Source: Gemmatimonadota bacterium (lineage in GTDB: Bacteria > Gemmatimonadota > Gemmatimonadetes > Gemmatimonadales > GWC2-71-9). From it: a stretch of 37,079 nucleotides of DNA. Below are positions 1-8,018 of this stretch, one piece after another (within the stretch, counting starts at the first letter, position 1; every line of letters begins with the position of its first letter). The notes beneath the pieces were generated by a model. The model was not told the origin of the DNA. It made no database searches and saw only the letters and a list, made by a program, of their open reading frames with translations. The stretch covers positions 1 through 37,079 of the forward strand of contig JANXXJ010000220.1 of assembly GCA_025350665.1 (NCBI GenBank), in the 5' to 3' direction. Position numbers and translations under genes: made by a program.

Positions 1-399
1 GTGGCGAATACACTTCGGCTGCTCAAGTTGCCGGAAGAAGTCCGGGGCCTGGTCGAGAAGCGGTCGCTGTCCGAGGGCCACGCGCGCGCGCTGCTTGGGC
101 TGTCTGACGATCGCCATATCAGCCGGTTTGCGGCAGCAGCCGTCGAACATGGGTGGTCGGTCCGAGAACTCGAGGCTCGGGTACGCGGGCAGGGCCCGGG
201 CAGGCGGAAGGCGAAGCCGGCGGGACCGGTGAACGCCGAAGTTCAACGGGTCGAGGATTCGCTGCGCCAGCGTCTTCAGACGGACGTCCGGGTCACGGCC
301 CGCCGACGAGGCCGGGGGTTCGTCACGGTCGCCTACTATTCGAATGACGACCTTGCGCGCCTGCTCGAGGTGATGCTCGGAGAGCCGTATAGAGGATGA
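1..399 (+). CDS. parB: Chromosome-partitioning protein ParB, C-terminal part (5' truncated by window edge)
   Basis: The visible 132 residues are the end of a ParB/Spo0J-family protein, the centromere (parS)-binding CTP-dependent clamp that works with ParA in chromosome segregation. The reading frame is open from base 1, and the first codon (GTG) is probably internal. Residues 1-40 match the ParB helix-turn-helix core: the motif VEKRSLSEGHARALLGL is characteristic of the family. A basic proline/glycine-rich linker follows (about 64-78), then a C-terminal dimerisation-like segment (about 80-132). The family is usually near 280-300 residues, so over half the protein, including the CTP-binding N-terminal domain, lies upstream. 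ParA is expected just upstream but cannot be seen. The stop overlaps the next start by 4 nt (ATGA), so ParB is translationally coupled to an M23 peptidase. Confidence 0.9.
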   Translation: MANTLRLLKLPEEVRGLVEKRSLSEGHARALLGLSDDRHISRFAAAAVEHGWSVRELEARVRGQGPGRRKAKPAGPVNAEVQRVEDSLRQRLQTDVRVTARRRGRGFVTVAYYSNDDLARLLEVMLGEPYRG

Positions 400-1190
400 C
401 CTCACGCCGGGATGTAACCGTCACCATCCTTCGAGGCGGGGACCTGTCGTCGACCACCATCCGCCTCCCATTGCTGGCCTATCGCACGGCAGTGGTCGTC
501 CTAGTTTTCGTCGGACTCCTCCTGGTTCTCGGCCTTGCCTACGTCGGACCAATTACCCGCCAGGCGGCCAGAGTCCCTGGGTTGCACCGGGAAGTTGAGC
601 GGCTCACGGGTGACAATCAACGGATCCGCACTCTGGCGCTGGCCCTCGACAGTGTGGAGGCTCAGTATGGCAAGCTTCGGGCGCTCGTGGGGGCGGACAT
701 CGCCCCGGACCCCGTCTTGCTGGCCTCGCCGCTCGTGGTGGCACCGGCGGTCACGGTCGGCCCGAGTTCAAACCGGGCCCGCTATGAGGCCAGCGCTTCG
801 ATTCCGCGGCACTGGCCGCTGGACGAACGAGGGTATCTGACCCGCGGTCAAGTCGGAGCTGACTCAACTCCCGAGGAGGCGCACCCGGGAATCGACGTCG
901 CCGTACCGGTTGGGGCACTGGTCCGGGGCTCCGGTGGGGGGACGGTCCTGCAGGTCGGCGAAGATCGTGAATACGGGCACTTCGTTCTTCTGCAACATCC
1001 CAATGGCTACCAGTCGATGTACGGCCACCTTTCTCGCGTGGTCGCCGATCAGGGAACGCGAGTCCACGCAGGCGATGTGCTGGGGCGCACGGGCAACACC
1101 GGTCGCTCCTCCGGGCCTCATCTGCATTTCGAGATCCGCCACAACGGCGTCTCGATTGATCCAATGACCTTGATTCGGGAGCCCCGCTGA
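396..1190 (+). CDS. Membrane-anchored M23 (LytM-type) peptidoglycan endopeptidase
   Basis: A 264-residue protein with a short cytoplasmic N-terminus, one transmembrane segment (about 30-51), a short coiled-coil-like stretch (about 60-95) and a C-terminal LytM domain (about 160-262). The zinc site is complete: H163 and D167 in HPGID, and H244 in PHLHFE with H242 as the catalytic partner; H211 also sits in the YGHLS motif. Enzymes of this family cut peptide cross-links in peptidoglycan, and this topology puts the catalytic domain in the periplasm. It overlaps parB by 4 nt (ATGA) and shares one base with the bactofilin start downstream. M23 peptidase beside bactofilin is a known pairing (for example Csd1 and CcmA in Helicobacter), so a localised role in cell shape or division is likely. 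Confidence 0.93.
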   Translation: MTSRRDVTVTILRGGDLSSTTIRLPLLAYRTAVVVLVFVGLLLVLGLAYVGPITRQAARVPGLHREVERLTGDNQRIRTLALALDSVEAQYGKLRALVGADIAPDPVLLASPLVVAPAVTVGPSSNRARYEASASIPRHWPLDERGYLTRGQVGADSTPEEAHPGIDVAVPVGALVRGSGGGTVLQVGEDREYGHFVLLQHPNGYQSMYGHLSRVVADQGTRVHAGDVLGRTGNTGRSSGPHLHFEIRHNGVSIDPMTLIREPR

Positions 1191-1591
1191 TGGGTATCTT
1201 TGCGACCAATGCTCAGTCCAGCGGGGGCAGTCCGGCAAGACGCCGCACCGAGGGGCACGCTGTTTCGATTGTGGCGCCGGACATGGTCGTCTCCGGCAAC
1301 CTCAAGGCCGATGGCGTGATTCGCATCGAAGGCCGGGTTGCTGGCAACGTCACCGCTGGCGACCAGATCCTGCTCACCGAAGGCGGGGTCGTCGAGGGAG
1401 ATCTCGAAACCAGGGAAGCCGTGTTGGCCGGCGAGGTCCATGGTACCGTCTCCGCCACTGATCGTGTTGAAGTCCAGGCGACCGCGCGGGTCCTGGGGGA
1501 CATTGTCACCCCGCGTCTCCTGATCCAGGAAGGTGGTCAGCTCAATGGCGCGATCCGGATGGCATCGGGGAAGGGGCCCGGCAATGTCTAG
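1190..1591 (+). CDS. Bactofilin family cytoskeletal protein
   Basis: A 133-residue bactofilin (DUF583). An N-terminal flexible tail (1-25) precedes a right-handed beta-helix core (about 26-125) made of short hydrophobic/glycine turns such as VSGNLKADGVIRIEGRVAGN and VVEGDLETREAVLAGEVHG. Bactofilins polymerise without nucleotides into filaments that position cell-wall enzymes or, in Myxococcus, ParAB complexes. The ATG shares its first base with the stop of the M23 peptidase gene (TGATG), giving tight coupling with its probable partner. The gene is complete and of normal length for the family. The 3' end overlaps the next gene by 8 nt. Confidence 0.93.
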   Translation: MGIFATNAQSSGGSPARRRTEGHAVSIVAPDMVVSGNLKADGVIRIEGRVAGNVTAGDQILLTEGGVVEGDLETREAVLAGEVHGTVSATDRVEVQATARVLGDIVTPRLLIQEGGQLNGAIRMASGKGPGNV

Positions 1592-2561
1592 GATTAGACA
1601 TCTGATCGTTGCCGGCGCAACGTTCTTTGCCGCGGCTTGTGGCCGGGCGCCGGAGGTGACCAAGGGGATGAGGGTGGCGTTGATCACGCCGGGGTCGGTT
1701 GCTGACGCGGCGTGGAACGCCGGTGCATACGCCGGTCTGACGATGATCAAGGATTCACTCGGTCTGGCCGTGAGCCATCAGGAAGCGCGAACGCCGGGTG
1801 CTCAGGAAGAAGCTTTGCGCGCGTACGCGGCACAGGGGTACGATCTGGTCTTCGGCCATGGTTTCGAGTTTCAACAGCCGGCAGAGCGCGTGAGCGCCGA
1901 GTACCCAAAGGTCGTATTTATTATCACGTCGGGAGAGCGGGTCAAGGGTAATGTGGCGCCGCTGATCTTCCGGCTCGAGGAAGGGACATTCCTGGCTGGG
2001 ATCGTCGCGGGCGGTATGTCAAAGTCGGGCAAGATCGGTTTCGTCGGTGGTATCGAGCTCCCGCCAATCCGCAATGGATATCAGGGTTGGGTAAACGGCG
2101 CCCGATCAATGAACGGCAAGATCGAAACGCGGATCACCTACCTGAACAGCTTTGACGATGCGGCCGCCGGTCGAGAGGCGGCGCTGGCGATGATCCGTCT
2201 CGGTGTCGACATGCTGCATCACAATGCGGACGAGGCTGGCAAGGGGGTCTTCCAGGCGGCCAAGGAAAGCCCGGGCGTTTTCGTGTTTGGAGCAAACGCG
2301 GACCAGTCCGCCCTGGCCCCTGATCGGGTGCTTGGCTCGGCCGTCATCGATCTTCCGCGCGCCTTTCTGGCCGTCGCGCGGGAGGTCAAGGCCGGACGAT
2401 TTTCTCCCAAGGTCGAGTCCTTCGGGCTCGAGGGCGGGGTGATTCGCTATCAGCCCAACCCCGCGTTCGGCGGGTCCATTCCGGCCGCTATCAAGGCCCG
2501 GCTCATCACAGCACAGGATTCGATCGTCGCGGGCACCCTTCGCCCTCTTGGCGCGCGGTAA
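1584..2561 (+). CDS. BMP-family lipoprotein, substrate-binding protein of nucleoside-type ABC importer
   Basis: A 325-residue Bmp/Med-family binding protein (PnrA-like). I chose the ATG at 1584 because it begins a lipoprotein signal peptide ending in the lipobox AAAC, with C19 as the lipidation site, and has a purine-rich AAGGGG about 8 nt upstream; an in-frame start at 1533 would put an extra charged segment before the signal. The mature part starts with MRVALITPGSVADAAWNAGA, typical of the family, whose members bind purine nucleosides or related ligands outside the inner membrane. The matching ATPase and two permeases follow two genes later. The start overlaps the bactofilin end by 8 nt. 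Ligand identity is not shown by the sequence; purine nucleosides are the most likely class. Confidence 0.88.
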   Translation: MSRIRHLIVAGATFFAAACGRAPEVTKGMRVALITPGSVADAAWNAGAYAGLTMIKDSLGLAVSHQEARTPGAQEEALRAYAAQGYDLVFGHGFEFQQPAERVSAEYPKVVFIITSGERVKGNVAPLIFRLEEGTFLAGIVAGGMSKSGKIGFVGGIELPPIRNGYQGWVNGARSMNGKIETRITYLNSFDDAAAGREAALAMIRLGVDMLHHNADEAGKGVFQAAKESPGVFVFGANADQSALAPDRVLGSAVIDLPRAFLAVAREVKAGRFSPKVESFGLEGGVIRYQPNPAFGGSIPAAIKARLITAQDSIVAGTLRPLGAR

Positions 2562-2568
2562 GTCGATC

Positions 2569-3351
2569 ATGACTGGTGTGCCCCTTGCCGAAGTGGTCGA
2601 CTATCTCGATTCACTCCTGCGGGTTCGGGAGGTTCCTGACGAGATCGGCGCCCTCAACGGCCTTCAGGTGGAGAATCGAGGCCGGGTGGGCGGCTTCATT
2701 GCCGCCGTCGACGCATCGCAAGCGACGATCGACCGGGTGATTGCCTCGACGGACCGATTCGAGTCGCCCCCACTCGTTGTGGTACATCACGGACTTTTTT
2801 GGGACGGCAATCAGCCTTTCACCGGCCGCCGCTACCGACGGATCGGGGCACTCCTTTCGCACGACATCGCCCTGTATGCGGCGCACATCCCGCTTGACGT
2901 CCATCCGGACCTCGGGAACAATGCCGTCCTGGCCAATCACCTGGGCTTGGTAGGGCAATCTTCGTTCGATACTTACAAAGGCGTTGCGATGGGGGTTCAG
3001 GGGTTGCTTCCTCGTCCCGAACTACGGGAGGGGCTGGTGGCCCGGATCAATGCCATGATTGGGACAACCGCCAAGCTGATTCCCGGCGGTCCCGAGCACG
3101 CGAGCCGTGTCGGCATCATCGCGGGTGGAGCAGGATCGCGCATCGCCAGTGCCAAGGCGGCGGGGCTCGACACCTACATTACGGGTGAAGGCGCCCATCA
3201 TACGTATTTCGACGCCATCGAACTTGGCGTAAACGTCATTTTTGCCGGGCACTACGCCACCGAACAGGCAGGCGTCAAGACGCTCGCCGAACACCTTTCG
3301 GCCAGGTTCGGGCTTCCCTGGGAGTTCCACCACCATCCGACCGGCCTGTGA
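2569..3351 (+). CDS. NIF3/DUF34 family dinuclear metal protein
   Basis: A 260-residue Nif3-like protein (YbgI/YqfO group, often annotated as GTP cyclohydrolase I type 2 homologue; true function unsettled). The two-metal site is visible: H73-H74 in VVHHGLFW, D110 in HIPLDVHP, and H228 and E232 in AGHYATEQ. The ATG at 2569 is preferred to an upstream in-frame TTG (2548) that would lie inside the BMP gene. It follows the BMP stop by 7 nt and its end overlaps the ATPase start by 4 nt (GTGA), so it is embedded in the transporter operon. Family members act in the cytoplasm and some are proposed to act as metal chaperones or as hydrolases of damaged metabolites. A role tied to the imported nucleoside is only an inference from position. 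Confidence 0.9.
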   Translation: MTGVPLAEVVDYLDSLLRVREVPDEIGALNGLQVENRGRVGGFIAAVDASQATIDRVIASTDRFESPPLVVVHHGLFWDGNQPFTGRRYRRIGALLSHDIALYAAHIPLDVHPDLGNNAVLANHLGLVGQSSFDTYKGVAMGVQGLLPRPELREGLVARINAMIGTTAKLIPGGPEHASRVGIIAGGAGSRIASAKAAGLDTYITGEGAHHTYFDAIELGVNVIFAGHYATEQAGVKTLAEHLSARFGLPWEFHHHPTGL

Positions 3352-4763
3352 GTCGGGTCCTCGAGCTCGAAAGCATCTCCAAGCGGTTTGGGTCCGTTGC
3401 GGCCCTGGAATCCGTCTCGTTTGATCTGGTGCTCGGAGAGGTCCACGGGCTGCTGGGCGAAAACGGGGCCGGCAAATCAACATTGATGCATGTGGCGTTC
3501 GGGATGATCGCTGCGGACGCGGGCCGGGTCATTGTTCGCGGGGTACCGACCCGGTTCCGGAGCCCGCGTGATGCAAAGCGGCTCGGCGTCGGCATGGTGC
3601 ACCAGCACTTCACGTCGGTCCCTGAGATGACGGTGGCCGAGAACCTCTGGCTGGCGGCAGGACGCTACGGAGCCGAGGCGGGGCGCCGCTCCGACAGCTC
3701 GACGGTGACCACCGCAGGCTCGCGGCTGCGGAGGCGCTTGTGGGAGGGTCTGGCCCCCAACGACATCGTTTCCTCCCTGCCCGTCGGGGCCAAGCAACGC
3801 CTCGAGATACTCCAGGCGCTGGCCGTCGGTGGCGACATCCTGCTCCTGGACGAACCGACGGCAGTGCTGGCCCCGCAGGAGACCTCGGAGTTGCTAGCAC
3901 TGCTTCGTGACTTTGCAAACGGTGGCGGTGCGGTGGTGTTGATCACCCACAAGCTGACAGAGGTATTCTCGATCGTTGACCGAGTGACGGTTCTGCGAGC
4001 GGGGCGGGTACAGTCCACCGGCCCCGTGGCGGGGCAGACTGTTTCTGGGTTGACGGCAGCCATGGTCGGAACGGCTGATCGGGAGCCAACGGTCGAGACA
4101 TCGGATTCTCTCGGTCCGGTGCTGGCCAGAGTCGACGGTCTAGCGGTAAGAGGCCGAGAGGTCGTTGGCGTCGCGGCCATTGAGGGCAATGGGCAGCGAG
4201 ACCTGCTGCGCCGCATGGCCGGTGTCCTCCCCGCTGCCGGCGCGGAGGTCATTGAGCCAGTTGCGTTCATCCCTGAGGACCGATCCACCGAGGGACTCAT
4301 TCCGGCATTGTCCCTGACTGAGAACTGGGTCCTTGGCCTCGCCGGAGACGCGCGCTGGCGCCGAGGTCCGCTCCTTGACTGGCGGGCGGCCGAGGCGAGG
4401 ATGGACCAGGTTCTCGGCGAGTATTCCATTCGGGCCGGGGGGCCTCAGGCGCCGGCCGGAACTCTGTCGGGCGGGAACCAGCAAAAGTTGATCTTTGCCC
4501 GGGCTCTGGAGGCTGCGCCCCGCGTGATCGTGGCGGAGAACCCAACCCGCGGCCTGGATGTACACGCCACCTGGTTCGTCCAGGAGCGACTCCGCCGGGC
4601 GGCCGCGGCCGGTGCCGCGGTCGTGGTGTATTCCTCTGATCTTGATGAGGTCCTTTCGCTCGCCACCCGACTGGTGGTCATCAGCCGGCGGCGGGTGCTC
4701 CAGGTTCCACCCGGGGCCTCCCGCGAGGCCATTGGCGCGATGATGATCGGGGCAACGTCGTGA
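3348..4763 (+). CDS. Nucleoside-type ABC importer ATPase with two nucleotide-binding domains
   Basis: A 471-residue double ATPase of the YufO/RbsA-like type. The first domain has Walker A GENGAGKST (38-46), a degenerate signature LPVGAKQRLEI (144-154) and Walker B/DEPT (LLLDEPTAVLAP, 165-176). The second has the degenerate P-loop AIEGNGQRDLL (277-287), signature LSGGNQQK (373-380) and AENPTRGLD in place of a canonical Walker B glutamate; such asymmetry is usual in this family. The second domain looks compact: the first beta strand before EVVGVAAIEG and the stretch before FIPEDRS are shorter than usual, and the whole protein is about 30-40 residues below the common length of about 505. Start GTG overlaps the NIF3 stop (GTGA); the end overlaps the permease start in the same way. 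Confidence 0.93.
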   Translation: MSRVLELESISKRFGSVAALESVSFDLVLGEVHGLLGENGAGKSTLMHVAFGMIAADAGRVIVRGVPTRFRSPRDAKRLGVGMVHQHFTSVPEMTVAENLWLAAGRYGAEAGRRSDSSTVTTAGSRLRRRLWEGLAPNDIVSSLPVGAKQRLEILQALAVGGDILLLDEPTAVLAPQETSELLALLRDFANGGGAVVLITHKLTEVFSIVDRVTVLRAGRVQSTGPVAGQTVSGLTAAMVGTADREPTVETSDSLGPVLARVDGLAVRGREVVGVAAIEGNGQRDLLRRMAGVLPAAGAEVIEPVAFIPEDRSTEGLIPALSLTENWVLGLAGDARWRRGPLLDWRAAEARMDQVLGEYSIRAGGPQAPAGTLSGGNQQKLIFARALEAAPRVIVAENPTRGLDVHATWFVQERLRRAAAAGAAVVVYSSDLDEVLSLATRLVVISRRRVLQVPPGASREAIGAMMIGATS

Positions 4764-5791
4764 GCGTCCTGGTGCGGCTTCGAACCCCGGTCGTTGCGTC
4801 CGTGCTCGGGCTGGCGATCCTCGCGCTTGGCCTTTCGGCGCTGGGGTACGACGCATTCTCGGCATTGACGGCACTCGCCCGGGGGGCCATCGGTTCCTGG
4901 TACGCATTTACGTCCGCGACGCTCGTGCGGGCAGTGCCGCTGATCGTCATCGGGCTGGGGATTGCCATCAGCTTTCGGGCGGGGGGGCTGAATATCGGGG
5001 CGGAGGGGCAGTTCTCCGCCGGGGCAATGGCGGCGACGGCGGTTGGCCTGGTCGTCGGTCGTTGGCCCGGTTTCGTCGCGATACCGGTCGTGTTGATCGC
5101 GGGTACCCTCGCGGGCGCCGCCTGGGTCGTCGTTCCGGTCGTTCTCCGGCTGCGGTATCGGGTCCAGGAGGTCATCAGCACGCTCCTGCTGAATTTCGTG
5201 GCCGAAGCGCTGGTGAGCTTCATGGTTCAGGGACCACTTCAGGAATCAAAGCGGACCTACCCGCAAAGCGACCCGATCGCGGTCGCCGCCCGCCTTCCGT
5301 TGCTGCCCGGAACGAGACTTCACCTCGGCTTCGCGCTGGCCGTCCTGCTCGCTGGTCTGGTCGGCATTGTGTTCTCCCGCACCATCTGGGGCTTCCGGCT
5401 GAAGGTGGTCGGCGCAGCTCCGAGGGCTGCCGAGGTCACCGGCCGGATGGACGTCGACCGGACGACGGCTCTGGCGCTCCTCTGGTCGGGAGCCTTCGCT
5501 GGCCTGGCCGGTGCGCTGGAAGTGGCGGGCGTCACTTACGCTCTCTTCCTGAATCTTTCACCCGGCTATGGCTTTACGGCGATCGCGGTGGCCCTGATCG
5601 CCAGGCTCAACCCGATCGGCATTCTGTTCGCCGGTCTCGGCTTTGGCGCCCTCGAGGCAGGAGCGGCAGGGATGCAACGTGATGCCGGCGTGCCCGCCGT
5701 CGCCGTGAGCGTCGTTCAGGCCACGATCATCGTCGTGGCGCTGTTGGCCGTCGCGCGGGCCCGCCTTGCGCGACCTGAGGCGGCCGCGTGA
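4760..5791 (+). CDS. Nucleoside-type ABC importer permease (first subunit)
   Basis: A 343-residue polytopic inner-membrane permease of the BPD_transp_2 family (YufP/NupP-like), with roughly nine to ten hydrophobic segments. The family signature GLNIGAEGQFSAGAM is at about 75-89, and a coupling-helix region VVGAAPRAAEVTGRMDVDR lies near 215-235. It pairs with the second permease immediately downstream to make the heterodimeric channel energised by the upstream ATPase. The GTG start overlaps the ATPase stop by 4 nt and its own stop overlaps the next GTG by 4 nt. Confidence 0.93.
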   Translation: MSVLVRLRTPVVASVLGLAILALGLSALGYDAFSALTALARGAIGSWYAFTSATLVRAVPLIVIGLGIAISFRAGGLNIGAEGQFSAGAMAATAVGLVVGRWPGFVAIPVVLIAGTLAGAAWVVVPVVLRLRYRVQEVISTLLLNFVAEALVSFMVQGPLQESKRTYPQSDPIAVAARLPLLPGTRLHLGFALAVLLAGLVGIVFSRTIWGFRLKVVGAAPRAAEVTGRMDVDRTTALALLWSGAFAGLAGALEVAGVTYALFLNLSPGYGFTAIAVALIARLNPIGILFAGLGFGALEAGAAGMQRDAGVPAVAVSVVQATIIVVALLAVARARLARPEAAA

Positions 5792-6711
5792 GCGGAAGCA
5801 TCGCGCCATTGGTCGGCTTCCTAGCGGCGGCGGTGCGCATCGGTACTCCGTTACTGTGGGCGGCTGCGGGCGAGGTGCTTGCCGAGCGTGCCGGCGTGAT
5901 CAATCTGTCCGTTGAGGGTTCGATGTTGGCCGGTTGCCTGGGAGCCGCGATCGGGGCTCATGCGTCCGGCAACCCGTGGGTAGGCATGGCGGCGGGCCTG
6001 GTCGCCGGTGCGATCATTGCCCTTGGGTTCGCAGCCGTCGCGATTTGGGCTCGAACGGATCAGATCATCGCGGGCACGGCACTCACCATGGCGTCCGTTG
6101 GTGTCACTGGATTGATCTATCGACAAGCGACGAGCGGCCAGGTGACCGGTCTCTCCGTGATAACTCTGGAGCCTCTGGCGATTCCGGGACTTCACTCGAT
6201 TCCATTGCTTGGGCCCGTGCTATTTGCCCAGCCACTCCCGACCTATCTTGTTGGGGGCGCAGTGCTGTTCATCTGGTTCGTACTCTACCGAACGACGCTG
6301 GGCCTTAGACTCCGGGCCGCGGGGGAAGCGGCCGGCGCGGCGCGGGCCCACGGGGTGCGCGTTCGTCTGATCCAGACTGGGGCGGTGGTCGTCGGTGGGG
6401 CGTTGGCCGGGTTTGGAGGCGCGACCCTGGTACTGGCTCAAGTTGGGACCTTCGCCGAGCGGATGACCGCGGGCCGCGGGTTCATCGCGATCGCGATTGT
6501 GGTCCTGGGTCGTTGGCATCCGGCCGGCATTGCGCTTGCCGCCTTGTTGTTTGGCGCAGCCACGGCGTTGCAGTACGTCTTCCAGGCGATGGCTCTGGCC
6601 GTCCCGTACCAATTCTTCCTGATGTTGCCGTACCTGCTCGCGTTGGCCGCGCTGACCGGCGTGGCCGGCCGAGTGCGGGCGCCGGCGGGGCTGGGGCGGA
6701 CGGTTGACTAG
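5788..6711 (+). CDS. Nucleoside-type ABC importer permease (second subunit)
   Basis: A 307-residue permease of the same superfamily (YufQ/NupQ-like), shorter than its partner as usual. The signature VINLSVEGSMLAGCLGA (about 36-52) matches the conserved segment of these permeases, and the coupling region is GEAAGAARAHGVRVRLIQ (about 179-196). It is the last gene of the plus-strand operon and ends 3 nt before the convergent S58 peptidase gene. With BMP protein, ATPase and first permease it completes one importer; no second binding protein is seen. Confidence 0.93.
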   Translation: MSGSIAPLVGFLAAAVRIGTPLLWAAAGEVLAERAGVINLSVEGSMLAGCLGAAIGAHASGNPWVGMAAGLVAGAIIALGFAAVAIWARTDQIIAGTALTMASVGVTGLIYRQATSGQVTGLSVITLEPLAIPGLHSIPLLGPVLFAQPLPTYLVGGAVLFIWFVLYRTTLGLRLRAAGEAAGAARAHGVRVRLIQTGAVVVGGALAGFGGATLVLAQVGTFAERMTAGRGFIAIAIVVLGRWHPAGIALAALLFGAATALQYVFQAMALAVPYQFFLMLPYLLALAALTGVAGRVRAPAGLGRTVD

Positions 6712-6714
6712 GCC

Positions 6715-7926
6715 TCAGGGCATCCGGCCGTATTTTCGGAGGGCCGCGAGCAACCGGTCGTGGGGTAAGGCGTAGACACGACGGCCGTCGGCACCGGTCA
6801 TAGTTTCGGCCGCGAGCATGGCATTCAGAATGGCCTCAGAGGTGGCGTCGATGGTCGCCTCGAAGACGGGATTGATCTGGTCGTTCGGCAATCCTTGCAC
6901 CGTGACGATGTGGTCGGCGACGTCGGCACCGGGATTCGCGGTCGAAAATGCAATGAGGATGTCGCCGGAGGAATCCCCCCCGATGCCGCCCATGCGGCCG
7001 ATCCCGAGTGCGGCTCGTTTCACGACCCGTTTCAGCTGGTGGGGCAATAGCGGGGCGTCCGTGGCGACGACGACGATGATCGATCCCTGGTCTCCGCTGT
7101 CCTCGCCGCGGCCCGATGCGCAATCGTTGCGACCGGCCAACGTCCCGTCGGGCAGCCGGGCGTCGCATGGGAGGAGATCGGGAATTTCCCGACCGATTGG
7201 TACTCCCGCCACCGACAGGCGTGGTCTGCCCCCATAGTTGCATTGGACGAGTACCCCCACCGTATAGGTTTGGCGGAGTATGGTAATTCGTCGAGACGAG
7301 GTGCCGGTGCCGCCTTTGAACTGGTTGCAGACCATTCCGGTGCCGCCCCCGACATTGCCTTCCGCAACTGGGCCCGGTTTGGCGTTGTCGATGGCAGCGA
7401 GGGCGTGTTCGCGGGTAACGTGGAAACCGTTGATGTCGTTCAAGCCGCCGTCCCAGGTCTCCGCCACGACCGGGAGCGACCAGGCGAACGCCTTCCCGCG
7501 TTTGACGACCCATTCGATGACCGCGTCGTGGACAACCCCAACGCTGTGGGTGTTGGTAATCATGACGGGGCCGCCGAGAAACCCGGATTCCTCAACCCAG
7601 GTCGTTCCGGTCATCTCGCCGTTGCCGTTCAAGGTGAACCAGGCCGCGTAGGTCTGGTCGTCGCTGGTCTTGCCCCTGGGAAGAATGGCCGTGACGCCCG
7701 TGCGCACCGGCCCCTTGCCGACGACCAGCTTGCCCTCTCCGGAGATCAGCGTGGTGAAACCAACCTCAACTCCGGCCACGTCGGTAATCGCGTTGAGCGG
7801 GCCCGGCGTGCCGTCGAGCGGAATTCCGAGGTCGCGGCCGCGGGGCCTCCGCTGTCCATCAGCTGACTGAGAGGCGAGGGCCATGAGGCCGGCGATCCAG
7901 AGTAGCCTGCGGTTGAACTCGATCAT
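6715..7926 (-). CDS. P1/S58-family aminopeptidase (DmpA/BapA-like), exported
   Basis: A 403-residue member of the Ntn-fold S58 family, which self-cleaves into two chains and releases N-terminal residues from D-, L- or beta-amino-acid peptides. The first 24 residues form a signal peptide, so it should act outside the cytoplasm. Family landmarks are clear: GIPLDGTPGPLNAITDVAGV near 34-53, EGNVGGGTGMVCNQFKGGTG (189-208) and QGSIIVVVATDAPLLPHQLK (280-299). By comparison with DmpA, cleavage should fall between G281 and S282, making S282 the nucleophile. I chose the ATG at 7926 because it begins the signal peptide; an in-frame start at 7983 only adds an unlikely N-terminus. It is convergent with the ABC permease (3 nt apart) and divergent from the next gene. 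Confidence 0.92.
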   Translation of the reverse strand: MIEFNRRLLWIAGLMALASQSADGQRRPRGRDLGIPLDGTPGPLNAITDVAGVEVGFTTLISGEGKLVVGKGPVRTGVTAILPRGKTSDDQTYAAWFTLNGNGEMTGTTWVEESGFLGGPVMITNTHSVGVVHDAVIEWVVKRGKAFAWSLPVVAETWDGGLNDINGFHVTREHALAAIDNAKPGPVAEGNVGGGTGMVCNQFKGGTGTSSRRITILRQTYTVGVLVQCNYGGRPRLSVAGVPIGREIPDLLPCDARLPDGTLAGRNDCASGRGEDSGDQGSIIVVVATDAPLLPHQLKRVVKRAALGIGRMGGIGGDSSGDILIAFSTANPGADVADHIVTVQGLPNDQINPVFEATIDATSEAILNAMLAAETMTGADGRRVYALPHDRLLAALRKYGRMP

Positions 7927-8018
7927 GGCGTTGTTCCGTATGGGGTGCCAGAATGTAGTAGCGAGATGGGCCAGTGGGACCAATCCGTCCGGTAGCGGCT
8001 CAGGCCAGGAGATGCGTC

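Noticed and set aside
4140-4907. Open frame of 255 codons on the minus strand
   Set aside because: Antisense to the ATPase and permease genes, with composition typical of a shadow frame.
6705-6721. Possible hairpin at the permease/S58 peptidase convergent junction
   Set aside because: Only a 3-bp stem (GCC-TCAG-GGC) plus an AGGCCT palindrome could be formed, which is too weak to call a terminator.
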